Notes: generated from the sequence alone by a model not told the origin. A DNA stretch of 32,301 nt from Actinomycetota bacterium (GCA_013812265.1 JACCTQ010000070.1:1-32301); one strand, 5' to 3'. Shown: positions 1 to 9,115, counted from the first letter of the stretch. A program made the numbers and translations.

Positions 1-985
1 CGCCTGGCCGGCTTGGAAGACCGCCCGCGCCGGGGCCGGCCCTCGACCTTTCCCCCCTCACGTGCGAGCTGAGGTTATCGCGATGGCCTGCGAGCTACCC
101 GTCGCCAGCGGCGTGCCGCTGTCGCGCTGGTCCTCGGCAGAGTTGGCGCGCGAGGCGATCTGGCGCGGGATCGTCGAGCAGATCAGCGACGTGACCGTCT
201 GGCGCTGGCTGTCCCAGGACGCGATCAAGCCCTGGCAGCACCGCTCCTGGATCTTCCCGCGTGACCCGCTGTTCGCCGAGCGCGCCGGCCCGATCCTCGA
301 CCTCTACGCCGGCTACTGGCAGGGCGAGCGACTCCACCCCGGCGACTACGTCGTCTGCGCCGACGAGAAGCCCTCGATCCAGGCGCGCAAGCGGATCGCC
401 GCGACCCGTCCCGCCCGGCGCGGCGAGGGCCAGAAGCTCGAGCACGAGTACGAGCGGACGGGCGCGCTGTGCTACCTGGCCGCCTGGGACGCGCGGCGCG
501 CACGGATCTTCGACCGCTGCGCCCCCAAGGACGGCATCGAGCCGTTCGACGCGCTCGTCGATCAGTTCATGTCGCAGCACCCCTACGTGCGCGCGCAGCG
601 CGTCTTCCTGATCGTCGATAACGGCTCCGCGCACCGCGGCAAGCGCTCGATCGACCGCCTCCAATCCGCCTGGCCCAACCTGATCGTGGTGCACACACCC
701 GTCCACGCCTCGTGGCTCAACCAGGCCGAAATCTACTTCTCCGTTGTCCAACGCAAGGTCGTCACCCCCAACGACTTCGCCGACCCCGACACCCTCGAGC
801 AGCACCTACTGGCCTTCGGTCGCCGCTACGAGCAGGTCGCCGCGCCGTTCCAATGGAAGTTCACCCGCCACGATCTCCACAAGCTCCTGGCCAAGACCGA
901 GACCGCCCAGCCCACGCTCCTCGCCGCCTGATACGTGCGCGAACTTCCGAGCCAGACCACTTAGGAACAACCTTGTTGGGTCCTA
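1..985 (+). mobile_element. IS630-family insertion sequence, right part
   Basis: The window opens inside an IS630-like element. Frame 1 of the first 60 bases reads GLEDRPRRGRP, the linker typical of the helix-turn-helix region of IS630 transposases, and runs into a stop near base 70. The catalytic part continues in frame 2 from base 62. The switch lies at a run of six C (52-57): one C fewer would join the frames. The left end is outside the window. The right end is not exactly defined; I place it between the transposase stop and the next gene, where an imperfect hairpin (about 962-988) lies. No terminal inverted repeat can be matched without the left end. Confidence 0.7.
62..931 (+). CDS. IS630-family transposase, catalytic part (5' part frameshifted)
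   Basis: DDE-superfamily transposase that cuts and pastes an IS630/Tc1-mariner-type element, usually at TA targets. The readable 289 residues contain a WRWL helix and the RNase-H-like core: D101 in CADEKPSIQAR, D186 in LIVDNGSAHRG and E223 in SWLNQAEIYFS, a DDE triad with about 36 residues between the last two. The family is usually longer (roughly 340-370 aa); the missing N-terminal helix-turn-helix lies upstream in another frame and beyond the window edge. GTG at 62 is simply the first start in this frame and is probably not the native start. The frame break in a C6 tract could be a disabling mutation, a sequencing error or programmed frameshifting; I favour a degraded or error-bearing copy. 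Confidence 0.85.
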   Translation: MRAEVIAMACELPVASGVPLSRWSSAELAREAIWRGIVEQISDVTVWRWLSQDAIKPWQHRSWIFPRDPLFAERAGPILDLYAGYWQGERLHPGDYVVCADEKPSIQARKRIAATRPARRGEGQKLEHEYERTGALCYLAAWDARRARIFDRCAPKDGIEPFDALVDQFMSQHPYVRAQRVFLIVDNGSAHRGKRSIDRLQSAWPNLIVVHTPVHASWLNQAEIYFSVVQRKVVTPNDFADPDTLEQHLLAFGRRYEQVAAPFQWKFTRHDLHKLLAKTETAQPTLLAA

Positions 986-988
986 CAT

Positions 989-1243
989 CTAGCGGACGAG
1001 AGCCCAGAGCACGATCGCTACCACGATCGCGATGGGGATGAAGGCCAAGCGCATGACGTTAAACGCTCGCTGCTCACCCGGTCGGGGGCCCGGCTCCGGG
1101 GTGTAGGGATCCAGTGGTGGAGCGGGCTGGCGGGGTAGCTCGTCTTCTCCTTCGAGCACGACCGGCTCGACGTCTACGAAGCGCTCATCCGAGTCGCCGG
1201 ACGCAAGACGGTCATGCTTGCTGCCTCTGCCTTCTTCGGCCAC
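989..1243 (-). CDS. Small tail-anchored membrane protein, unknown function
   Basis: An 84-aa protein with an acidic, proline-rich N-terminal two thirds and one C-terminal hydrophobic helix (about residues 61-83, MRLAFIPIAIVVAIVLWALV) ending two residues before the stop, so it looks tail-anchored with the N-terminus in the cytoplasm. The start is GTG at 1243, divergent from the rhamnose operon 31 bp away. I recognise no family. The clear membrane helix and actinobacterial style support a real gene, but its length is modest and homology was not tested. Confidence 0.5.
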   Translation of the reverse strand: MAEEGRGSKHDRLASGDSDERFVDVEPVVLEGEDELPRQPAPPLDPYTPEPGPRPGEQRAFNVMRLAFIPIAIVVAIVLWALVR

Positions 1244-1274
1244 GCCCCAACCCTAGCGATAGCATCGCGCCGGC

Positions 1275-2024
1275 ATGAAGGGAGTAGTCCTCGCGGGAGG
1301 AAGCGGCACGCGGCTGTATCCGCTCACGCGGATCACCAACAAGCACCTGCTCCCGATCTACGACCGTCCGATGGTCACCTATGCGATCGAGGCCCTGGTG
1401 GGGGCCGGCGTGACGGAGCTCATGCTCGTCACGGGCGGAACGCATGCGGGCGAGTTCCTGCGGCTGCTCGGGAATGGGCACGAGTACGGGATCGATCGCC
1501 TGTCGTACGCTTACCAGGAGCGCGCGGGCGGGATCGCCGAGGCGCTCGGCCTCGCGGAGCGCTTCGTGGGCGGCGATCGGGTCGTCGTCATGCTCGCGGA
1601 CAACGTGCTGGAGCTCTCGATCCGCCCGGCGGTGGAGAGCTTCTCGCGGCAGGAGCAAGGGGCTCGGATCCTGCTCTCGCGGGTGGAGAACCCCGAGCAC
1701 CTCCGCCATCTCGGCGTCCCCGAGCTGGACGGAGACGACCGCGTGACCCGCATCGTCGAGAAGCCGGCGGCACCCCCGAGCGCGTTCGCGGTCACCGGCA
1801 TCTACTTCTACGAGGGGAGCGTCTTCGAGATCATCCCGAGCCTCACTCCGTCCGGGCGTGGCGAGCTGGAGATCACGGACGTCAACAACTGGTTCGTCTC
1901 CGAGGGCACGATGGAGTACGACGTACTCGACGGCTTCTGGGGCGACGCCGGAGAATCCATCGACGCCTACTACGCGGTGAACGACTTCGTGCGCGCGCAC
2001 GGAGCGAACAAGGTCCTCGGATGA
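1275..2024 (+). CDS. rfbA: Glucose-1-phosphate thymidylyltransferase (RmlA, short form)
   Basis: Makes dTDP-glucose from glucose-1-phosphate and dTTP, the first step to dTDP-L-rhamnose. The nucleotidyltransferase signature is at the N-terminus: VVLAGGSGTRLYPLT (residues 4-18) with the following lysine K23. The metal-binding LGDN of the family reads ADNV here (Asp-Asn kept, Gly replaced by Ala). VEKP and the GELEITDVNN segment typical of sugar nucleotidyltransferases are present. At 249 aa it is the short form, lacking the extra C-terminal helices of ~290-aa RmlA. ATG at 1275 fits the conserved MKGVVLAGG opening. Its stop overlaps the start of the epimerase gene by 4 nt, so it heads the rhamnose operon. 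Confidence 0.92.
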   Translation: MKGVVLAGGSGTRLYPLTRITNKHLLPIYDRPMVTYAIEALVGAGVTELMLVTGGTHAGEFLRLLGNGHEYGIDRLSYAYQERAGGIAEALGLAERFVGGDRVVVMLADNVLELSIRPAVESFSRQEQGARILLSRVENPEHLRHLGVPELDGDDRVTRIVEKPAAPPSAFAVTGIYFYEGSVFEIIPSLTPSGRGELEITDVNNWFVSEGTMEYDVLDGFWGDAGESIDAYYAVNDFVRAHGANKVLG

Positions 2025-2503
2025 TCGCAGGGGTGCGGGTCATCCCGCTGCGTCGGTTCGCCGACGAGCGGGGCTGGTTCATGGAGATCCAGCGGGAGAG
2101 CTGGTTGCCGAAGCGGTCTCGCCAGACGAACTTGTCGTTCTCCCGGCGGGGGGTAATCAAGGGCCTGCACTACCACGAGCGTGGCCAGGACGATCTGTTC
2201 GCCAGCCTGAGCGGGATGGCGCGAGTTGTCCTGCTCGACCGGGACTCGGGCGAGACCTTCAGCGCTGACATCGGTGACGACAATCCCGTGGCCGTCTACG
2301 TGCCGGGCACCCTGGCGCACGGCTACGAGGCGCTCACGGATGTGCTGTTCTGCTACCACGTCACGGAGGAGTACGACCCGGCCGACCCTGACGAGCATGC
2401 GATCGCGTGGAGCGATCCGCGCGTGAAGTCGCTCTGGAGCACGCAGTCGCCCATCCTGTCCGATCGCGACGCCGCTGCAGCGTTGCTCGGACCGTCTCGG
2501 TAG
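2021..2503 (+). CDS. rfbC: dTDP-4-dehydrorhamnose 3,5-epimerase (RmlC) family
   Basis: A 160-aa cupin-fold epimerase that inverts C3 and C5 of dTDP-4-keto-6-deoxyglucose. Visible family marks are DERGWFMEI near residue 16, QTNLSFSRRGVIKGLHYH (substrate-binding region with the catalytic-type His in GLHYH), VYVPGTLAHGYEAL and the C-terminal AIAWSDPRV, close to the family's WNDPxLxIxW. The start is ATG at 2021, overlapping the upstream stop (ATGA); the frame stays open further upstream but that stretch is covered by rfbA. It is slightly shorter than the usual ~180 aa. It could act on a related dTDP-sugar, but neighbours RmlA, RmlD and RmlB make rhamnose the simplest reading. Confidence 0.9.
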   Translation: MIAGVRVIPLRRFADERGWFMEIQRESWLPKRSRQTNLSFSRRGVIKGLHYHERGQDDLFASLSGMARVVLLDRDSGETFSADIGDDNPVAVYVPGTLAHGYEALTDVLFCYHVTEEYDPADPDEHAIAWSDPRVKSLWSTQSPILSDRDAAAALLGPSR

Positions 2504-3322
2504 GTGCCGGCGAGCGGCGCTCGGGGATCGAAGCGGCGGATCGCCATTACGGGCGCAGGTGGCCAGCTCGGCGTGGCTCTCGCCGAAGCGTTCGCGGCAG
2601 ACGATGTGATTCCGCTGACCCGCCACGAGTGGGATGTGACCTACCCGGCGCCCCCTGATCTTTCGAGCCCGGACATGATCCTTCATGCGGCTGCCTGGAC
2701 GGATGTCGACGGCGCCGAAGCCGACCCGCAAGGCGCGGCGGCCGTCAACGTGGGCGGGACCTCGAACGTTGCCGAGCTGGGCGTGCCGCTCGTCTACTTC
2801 TCGTCGGACTACGTCTTCGACGGACGCAAGCGCACGCCGTACGGCGAGTCGGACACTGTGGGACCCCTGTCGGCGTACGGGCGGACGAAGCTCCACGGCG
2901 AGGCGGCAGCCGGTGAGAACGCGTGGATCGTTCGAAGCTCATGGCTCTTCGGCCCCACTGGGCAGAATTTCGTGCGCACGATGCTCCGGCTTGCCCGCGA
3001 TCGAGACGAAGTCGCCGTTATCGGCGATCAGCGCGGCTCACCGACGTACGTGGGTCATCTCGCGGAAGCGGTCCGCGACCTGATCGAGCTGCCTCGAGGC
3101 ACGTGGCACCTCGCTGCACAGGGAGCTTGCACCTGGGCAGAGCTCGCAACGGCAATCTTCGACGAAGCAGGCGTCGCTTGTCGCGTCCGGCCCATCACGA
3201 CGGCCGAGCTCGGCCGTCCGGCGCCCCGCCCGTCGTACTCGGTACTCCGGAGCGAGCACAAGGAGACACCGCGCTTGCCGCACTGGCGGGACGGTTTGCG
3301 GGCTTGTCTCGAGCGGCTGTAG
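2504..3322 (+). CDS. rfbD: dTDP-4-dehydrorhamnose reductase (RmlD)
   Basis: NAD(P)H-dependent reductase making dTDP-L-rhamnose, last step of the pathway. A 272-aa extended short-chain dehydrogenase: ITGAGGQLG nucleotide-binding loop (about residues 15-23), FSSDYVFDG, the catalytic YGRTK (Tyr-x3-Lys), RSSWLFGPTGQNFVRTM and DQRGSPTYVGHLA, all typical of RmlD. GTG at 2504 directly follows the rfbC stop. The family usually begins close to the glycine loop, so the ~12 residues before it are a short extension and the true start could be slightly later. Confidence 0.92.
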   Translation: MPASGARGSKRRIAITGAGGQLGVALAEAFAADDVIPLTRHEWDVTYPAPPDLSSPDMILHAAAWTDVDGAEADPQGAAAVNVGGTSNVAELGVPLVYFSSDYVFDGRKRTPYGESDTVGPLSAYGRTKLHGEAAAGENAWIVRSSWLFGPTGQNFVRTMLRLARDRDEVAVIGDQRGSPTYVGHLAEAVRDLIELPRGTWHLAAQGACTWAELATAIFDEAGVACRVRPITTAELGRPAPRPSYSVLRSEHKETPRLPHWRDGLRACLERL

Positions 3323-3332
3323 CGTCGGATCG

Positions 3333-3803
3333 ATGGCGAGCTATCGCTTCTTGACGACCTGGTGCCTGGACGCGCCGATTCAGGCCGTCTGGGATGCCAT
3401 CTGGAATGCGGAGCGCTGGCCCGAGTGGTGGCAGGGCGTGGAGCTTTCGGTGAAGCTGGCGGAGGGCGATGCAGCCGGCGTCGGTTGTGTCTGGCAGCAG
3501 ACATGGCGTAGCAGGTTGCCTTATCCCCTCCGGCTCGAATCCCGGACGACGAGAGTCGAGCGTCCGTTCCTGATCGAAGGCGTGGGCACGGGGGACCTCG
3601 CCGGCTGGGGCCGCTGGCGGTTCTTCGAGGGCCAGGGAACGGCCGCCACATACGAATGGGACGTGCGGACGACGAGGCCGTGGATGAATGCTCTGGGGTC
3701 TGTGGCCGGACCGGTCTTCTCCTGGAACCACGACGTCGTGATGCGTCAGGGGGGTCTCGGCCTCGCGCGGTTTCTCGGCGTAAGGCTGCTCGCGCAGGAC
3801 TGA
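3333..3803 (+). CDS. SRPBCC (START/Bet v1-like) domain protein
   Basis: A 156-aa protein with the polyketide cyclase/SRPBCC pattern: an N-terminal beta strand (YRFLTTWCLDAPIQAVWDAI), the aromatic WPEWWQGVEL helix-strand motif, a central antiparallel sheet and a long C-terminal helix (about residues 125-150, from NALGSVAGPVFSW). The fold binds a hydrophobic ligand in a cavity; the ligand cannot be predicted. It lies 10 bp after rfbD and before rfbB, so it is probably co-transcribed with the rhamnose genes, an unusual partner there. ATG at 3333 is the only sensible start. No signal peptide or membrane helix is seen. Confidence 0.8.
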   Translation: MASYRFLTTWCLDAPIQAVWDAIWNAERWPEWWQGVELSVKLAEGDAAGVGCVWQQTWRSRLPYPLRLESRTTRVERPFLIEGVGTGDLAGWGRWRFFEGQGTAATYEWDVRTTRPWMNALGSVAGPVFSWNHDVVMRQGGLGLARFLGVRLLAQD

Positions 3804-3842
3804 GCGCCAAGCTCGTCAAGGACAATCATCTACGCTTCGCTT

Positions 3843-4844
<1,002 letters not shown>

Positions 4845-4869
4845 TCCGGGCTACCCTGAGCGGTGGGTC

Positions 4870-6498
4870 ATGTGGAATCGCCTACTGACAATCGGAGCCG
4901 CGTCGGCGCTCGTCCTCACGGCGGGAGCCCCTGCCTCGATGACGAGGGCCGCCGACGAGCCCGCCGTCGGGTCGGGCCCAACGTTCGTTTTCACGGGACG
5001 GGGCTGGGGACACGGCGTCGGCATGAGTCAGTACGGAGCGCTCGGCTTCGCCCGTCGCGGGACGCCGTACTCCCGGATCCTCTCCCACTATTACCCAGGC
5101 ACCGAGCTGTCACGTGCCTCGACGGCGCAGGTACGCGTGCTGCTGGCGGAAGGACGGTCCAGTGTGAAGCTTTCCTCGGCAGCCGCCTTCCGCGTCCGTG
5201 ATGCGAGCGCCAAGATCCATCGGCTGGACCCGGGCGAATACCAGCTCGGGCCGGGCCTGAAGCTGAAGGTGAAGGGGGCCCGGAAGGCGACTGCGCTTCC
5301 CGGGCCGTTGGCGTTTCTCCCCGGCGACATGCCCCTCCACTTTGGCCGGCCGTATCGTGGCTGGCTGCAGGTTGCCTCGAACGGGCGCAAGCTGAGTGTC
5401 GTCAACACCGTCGGCCTCGAGGCGTATCTGTACGGCGTCGTGCCCGACGAGGTGCCGGACACGTGGCCGGCCGAAGCGCTGAAGGCGCAGGCGGTGGCGG
5501 CGCGCTCCTATGCGATGGCGACCCGCAAGATCGGTGGCCCGTTCGATCTGTACGCCGATACCCGCAGCCAGGTGTACGGCGGCGTCGATGCCGAGAGCTT
5601 TCCGACCACCGCGGCGGTCGACGCCACCGCCGGCCGGGTGCTGAACTACCGTGGCCGCCCGGCGGTCACGTACTTCTTCTCCACCTCCGGCGGCCGGACG
5701 GCGGCCATCCAGGATGCCTGGCCGGGCGCGAGACCCGTTCCATATCTCGTCTCGGTCGCCGATCCGTACGACTCGCTGTCTCCACACCATCGCTGGGGGC
5801 CACTGTCGTTCTCCGCGAAGCCCTTGCTTCGGAGGCTGAAGGTCCCGGGCCAGCTACTCGACCTGAAGGCGACTCCCAACCCGTCCGGCAGGATTACTAG
5901 CGTGACCGCCGTGAGCACGCTGGGCTCCCTCAGCATTCCGGCCGGTGACGTCCGGCGCCTCCTCGACCTGCGCTCGACGTGGTTCCGGGTCGGCGTGCTG
6001 TCTCTCACCCGTCCGGCCGCACCGGCCGTGCACGGGTCGGCGGTCAGGGTCTCCGGTATCGCGCGCGGGCTTCCCGGCGTCACGCTCCAGCAGCGAGTCA
6101 GTGGTTCGGTATGGGAGCCGGCGAGCCGAATCAAGCCTGCGAGCGACGGAACCTTCTCGGTCTCGGTGAAGCCGCAAGCGGGGAGCGAATATCGGCTCGT
6201 GAGCGGCCGCACGTCCAGCGGGTCAGTCCGCGTTAGCGTCGCGCCGCTGGTCCGCTTCTTCCTGGCGAGAGACACCGGAATGCTGCGCGGAATGGTCAGG
6301 CCCATCCTGCCGGGCGCGATCGTGCAAATCCAGCAGCTGGCCGGGCCGACGTGGAAGACGGTGGAGCAACTCCCGGTGGACGCGAAGGGGAACTTCCAAC
6401 CCAAGCTGAAGCTTCCGGCAGGAACGTACCGGGCTCGTTTTGCTCCCGGCCGTGGACTTGCACCCGGCACTTCTCCTGTCCTGAAGGTGGTCGCTTGA
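4870..6498 (+). CDS. Secreted SpoIID/LytB-domain protein
   Basis: A 542-aa exported protein. Residues 1-30 form a signal peptide (MWNRLLTIGAASALVLTAG, then Ala-rich). The GRGWGHGVGMSQYGALG motif follows, then the SpoIID core with LEAYLYGVVPDEVPDTWPAEALKAQA-type sequence, AVAARSYA, DTRSQVYGG and YFFSTSGGRT. In Bacillus SpoIID is a lytic transglycosylase acting on denuded peptidoglycan; similar proteins are common in non-sporulating actinobacteria, where the substrate is usually unknown. The C-terminal ~200 residues look like two beta-rich modules, possibly wall- or sugar-binding. ATG at 4870 was chosen because it opens the signal peptide; the frame is open upstream inside rfbB. Its stop overlaps the subtilase start (TTGA). 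No spore genes are nearby. Confidence 0.87.
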   Translation: MWNRLLTIGAASALVLTAGAPASMTRAADEPAVGSGPTFVFTGRGWGHGVGMSQYGALGFARRGTPYSRILSHYYPGTELSRASTAQVRVLLAEGRSSVKLSSAAAFRVRDASAKIHRLDPGEYQLGPGLKLKVKGARKATALPGPLAFLPGDMPLHFGRPYRGWLQVASNGRKLSVVNTVGLEAYLYGVVPDEVPDTWPAEALKAQAVAARSYAMATRKIGGPFDLYADTRSQVYGGVDAESFPTTAAVDATAGRVLNYRGRPAVTYFFSTSGGRTAAIQDAWPGARPVPYLVSVADPYDSLSPHHRWGPLSFSAKPLLRRLKVPGQLLDLKATPNPSGRITSVTAVSTLGSLSIPAGDVRRLLDLRSTWFRVGVLSLTRPAAPAVHGSAVRVSGIARGLPGVTLQQRVSGSVWEPASRIKPASDGTFSVSVKPQAGSEYRLVSGRTSSGSVRVSVAPLVRFFLARDTGMLRGMVRPILPGAIVQIQQLAGPTWKTVEQLPVDAKGNFQPKLKLPAGTYRARFAPGRGLAPGTSPVLKVVA

Positions 6499-8147
6499 CG
6501 CGCCTGACGTTGGCTTTGCTGGCGCTGGTGCTGCTTGCGGCCGAACCGGGCCTGGCGGGGCGGCGCTTCGCTGTCGGCGTCGAGCCGGGCGCGCCACTGG
6601 GCAAGGTTGCCTCGCAGCTGGAAGCGGTGACGGGGCAGCCCGTCGAGGCTGACGCAGCCCTTCGCGCGATCTTCGTCGTGACGCGCTCGCCGCGGCAGCT
6701 CGCGGCCCTTCCGGGAGTTGCGTACGTCGAGTCCCTCACGGCGTCGCGCAGGCTCGCCTTCACACCCAACGACCCGCTGCTTCCGCGCCAGTGGTACCTG
6801 TTCCAGACGAGGGCGTTCAACTTCTGGCTGCAGCCGCCGAAGTTCTCCGGCCCGCCGGTGAAAGTCGCCGTGATCGACTCCGGCGTGGACGGTAAACACC
6901 CCGAGCTCGCGGGCAGGATCTCGGGGGCGAGGAGCTTCGTCGGCGGCTCCGCGCTTACCGACAGCAAGGGCCACGGAACCTTCGTCGCGGGTCAGATTGC
7001 GGCCGCGACGGGAAACGGGCAGGGGATCGCCGGCATGGCTTTCCCCGCACGCCTTCTCATCGCCAAGGTCGTACGACCGGATCTCTCCATCCCACTGGAG
7101 GCCGAGGCGCGGGCGATCCGGTGGGCCGTCGACCAAGGTGCGCGGGTGATCAACCTCAGCCTGTCGGGCGTTCGGCACCCGCAAAACCCGCGCAAGGACA
7201 CGTACTCGCCGCTCGAAGCGAGCGCGATCGCCTACGCCTACAAGAAGGGCGTGATGGTCGTCGCCGCCGTCGGGAACGGCGATGCCGCCCCGGAGAGTCC
7301 ATGGGAGTACGCCGGCTGGCCCGCGGCTCTCCCGCACGTCGTCTCGGTGAGCGCCTTCGGCCGGGACGGCTCGGTACCAGGGTTCTCGAACCGCGACGCC
7401 TTCTACAACGACATCTCCGCGCCCGGCGAGGAGATTTTCTCCACGCTGCCGCGCAATCTCACGAGCAAGCGGCCCAGCTGTGCGAACCAGGGGTACTCGG
7501 ACTGCGGCCCGGGCGAGTACCGCAATGCGGAGGGGACGTCGTTCGCAGCTCCTCAGGTCTCCGCGGCTGCCGCTCTGCTGTTGAGCCAGAAGCCAAGTCT
7601 CAAGGCCGACCAGCTCGCGAACGTGCTCACCCGCACAGCGGTCGACGCCACGCCGGTGAACGGCTGCCGCCTCTGCACCTCGGGACACGACGAGCTGACC
7701 GGGTGGGGCCGTCTCGACGTTCAGAACTCGCTCATGCAGACCTACTACTCTCCGCCGCCGGAGGCCGACCGCTACGAGACGAACGACGATGCCGGCTCGC
7801 AGGCGTGGAGGTTCTGGGGGTCGGCCCCCAGGAAGGTGAGCGCCACCCTCGACTTCTGGGACGACCAGATCGACGTCTACAGCATCAAGCTTGCGCCGGG
7901 CCAGAAGCTCACCGCCAGGGTGCGCGGGCCAATCGGGGCCGAGACGAAGCTCCTGCTCTGGAAACCGGGGACGAAGCGTGTCGAGGGCCTGGCCGTCCCC
8001 GCGGGCCGGGTAGCGCAGTCCACTCGCGTCGGGACGACGGAGTACATCCGCAGCTACAGCGCAAAGGCCGCTGGCTGGTACTACCTCCAGGTCAAGCTCG
8101 TCGAGCCCGGCTGGGGCTCCTACACCCTCGACTACGCCAAGCAATAA
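6495..8147 (+). CDS. Secreted subtilisin-like serine protease (S8 family)
   Basis: A 550-aa secreted protease. TTG at 6495 opens a signal peptide (MTRLTLALLALVLLAAEPGLA) and overlaps the preceding stop; the frame is open upstream but only this start gives a leader. Residues ~22-85 resemble an inhibitor_I9-like propeptide. The catalytic triad is complete: D128 in VAVIDSGVDGKHPEL, H160 in SKGHGTFVAGQI, S349 in GTSFAAPQVSAAAALLL. Four cysteines around 330-395 may form disulfides. The C-terminal ~130 residues (ADRYETNDDAGSQAW to the end) match the bacterial pre-peptidase C-terminal type of beta domain. Coupling to the SpoIID protein suggests joint roles at the wall. A strong hairpin follows the stop. 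Confidence 0.92.
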   Translation: MTRLTLALLALVLLAAEPGLAGRRFAVGVEPGAPLGKVASQLEAVTGQPVEADAALRAIFVVTRSPRQLAALPGVAYVESLTASRRLAFTPNDPLLPRQWYLFQTRAFNFWLQPPKFSGPPVKVAVIDSGVDGKHPELAGRISGARSFVGGSALTDSKGHGTFVAGQIAAATGNGQGIAGMAFPARLLIAKVVRPDLSIPLEAEARAIRWAVDQGARVINLSLSGVRHPQNPRKDTYSPLEASAIAYAYKKGVMVVAAVGNGDAAPESPWEYAGWPAALPHVVSVSAFGRDGSVPGFSNRDAFYNDISAPGEEIFSTLPRNLTSKRPSCANQGYSDCGPGEYRNAEGTSFAAPQVSAAAALLLSQKPSLKADQLANVLTRTAVDATPVNGCRLCTSGHDELTGWGRLDVQNSLMQTYYSPPPEADRYETNDDAGSQAWRFWGSAPRKVSATLDFWDDQIDVYSIKLAPGQKLTARVRGPIGAETKLLLWKPGTKRVEGLAVPAGRVAQSTRVGTTEYIRSYSAKAAGWYYLQVKLVEPGWGSYTLDYAKQ

Positions 8148-8148
8148 A

Positions 8149-8171
8149 CGGGGGAACCCGTGGTTCCCCCG
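8149..8171 (+). terminator. Terminator-like hairpin after the subtilase
   Basis: A perfect 9-bp stem, CGGGGGAAC (8149-8157) with GTTCCCCCG (8163-8171), and a 5-nt loop, starting 2 bases after the subtilase stop. No T-run follows, as is common in GC-rich actinobacteria. It probably ends the rhamnose-SpoIID-subtilase transcript. Confidence 0.75.
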
Positions 8172-8217
8172 CTGGCCCCTCCTTCACGCTGCCATCCATC
8201 TGCGCTGGTTTGGCCTC

Positions 8218-8244
8218 CCGCCGGGCGGAGCCCGGCTCCGGCGG
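8218..8244. repeat. GC-rich imperfect hairpin
   Basis: CCGCC (8218-8222) pairs with GGCGG (8240-8244) and GGAGCC (8227-8232) with GGCTCC (8234-8239), with a 4-nt bulge and a 1-nt loop. It lies between convergent genes and may be a second terminator for the minus-strand operon. Confidence 0.4.
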
Positions 8245-8271
8245 CGGCTCGCAGCGGCAGGCGACTGACGA

Positions 8272-8424
8272 GGGTCAGGTCTTGCGTTGCAACACTGGTT
8301 TCTTGTAGCGAGCTGCCTGGTGGTCACGGCTAACTCGCACCCGATCCTGCTCGACCGGCCCCGATTCAGCAGTTTCTGGCGCGGCTGGCCGGAGCCTTTG
8401 CTGTTGCGCTGCAAGACCTGACCC
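8272..8424. repeat. MITE-like element with 23-bp terminal inverted repeats
   Basis: GGGTCAGGTCTTGCGTTGCA (start of the left end, 8272-8294) faces an inverted copy at 8402-8424; 20 of 23 positions match, the three differences lying together in the middle. The 153-bp unit has no convincing reading frame, so it looks like a non-autonomous transposable element. The related transposase is not visible in this window. Confidence 0.6.
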
Positions 8425-8434
8425 CCACTGTCGC

Positions 8435-9115
8435 CTACTGGCTCTCGAGCAGCTCGTCCTCCGGGACGTCGCGAATGTGCCGGGCAGGGTTCCCCACCAC
8501 CACTGCTCGCGGCTGGACGTCGTGAACCACGACGGCGCCGGCGCCGACGAACGCCTCCTCACCGATCTCGACGCCGGGGCACAGAATCGCGCCGCCGCCA
8601 ATGCGCGCTCCCCGTCGTATCGTCGGGCCCTTGATCAAGCTGCGCCGCCGCTCGGTCCGGCCCATGAAGTTGTCGTTCGTCGTCGCCACGCAGGGAGCGA
8701 TGAAGACGTTGTCCTCCAGTGTCGAGTACGCGGTTATGTAGGCGTGCGCCTGGATCTTTGTCAGCGCCCCGATCGTGGTGTCGTTCTCCACCAGCGACCC
8801 GCGCCCGATCACGACATCGTCCTCGATCACGCAGCGCTCACGGATACACGCCTGATCGCCCACGATGACGCGCGCACCGATCCTCGTCCCGGCGAAGACG
8901 ATCGCTCCCGTCGAGACGATCGTGCCCGGCCCGAGCTCGAGCGGCGGAAGCGGCTCTCGCTTCGCGGTGGAGCGAGGGGAAAGCGACGGCTGCTTTCCCA
9001 GCACGACGTTGTCCGCGATGGTGCAACCCTCTCCGATCACCGTCCCGGGATAAACGACAACGTTCTGCCCGAGCTCGTAAGGCGGAGAGGCCGCTGGCGT
9101 CCGCCTCCCGGTCAC
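8435..9115 (-). CDS. Left-handed beta-helix (hexapeptide) N-acetyltransferase, WbpD/FdtC-like
   Basis: A 226-aa acyltransferase built almost entirely of hexapeptide repeats ([LIV]-G-x4), from YPGTVIGEGCTIADNVVLG to GEEAFVGAGAVVVHDVQPRAVVVGNPARHIRDV, the usual C-terminal end of such enzymes. TTNDNFMGR with following basic residues is the loop typical of sugar N-acetyltransferases such as WbpD. It likely acetylates an amino group on a nucleotide sugar using acetyl-CoA. The start is GTG at 9115, overlapping the upstream oxidoreductase stop; longer starts would run through that gene in another frame. It forms an operon with the next two genes. The exact substrate is inferred from context only. 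Confidence 0.87.
   Translation of the reverse strand: MTGRRTPAASPPYELGQNVVVYPGTVIGEGCTIADNVVLGKQPSLSPRSTAKREPLPPLELGPGTIVSTGAIVFAGTRIGARVIVGDQACIRERCVIEDDVVIGRGSLVENDTTIGALTKIQAHAYITAYSTLEDNVFIAPCVATTNDNFMGRTERRRSLIKGPTIRRGARIGGGAILCPGVEIGEEAFVGAGAVVVHDVQPRAVVVGNPARHIRDVPEDELLESQ

Noticed and set aside
5646..8144. 832-aa minus-strand frame
   Set aside because: It lies fully antisense to the SpoIID and subtilase genes and has Arg/Pro-rich, low-information sequence typical of GC-rich shadow frames.
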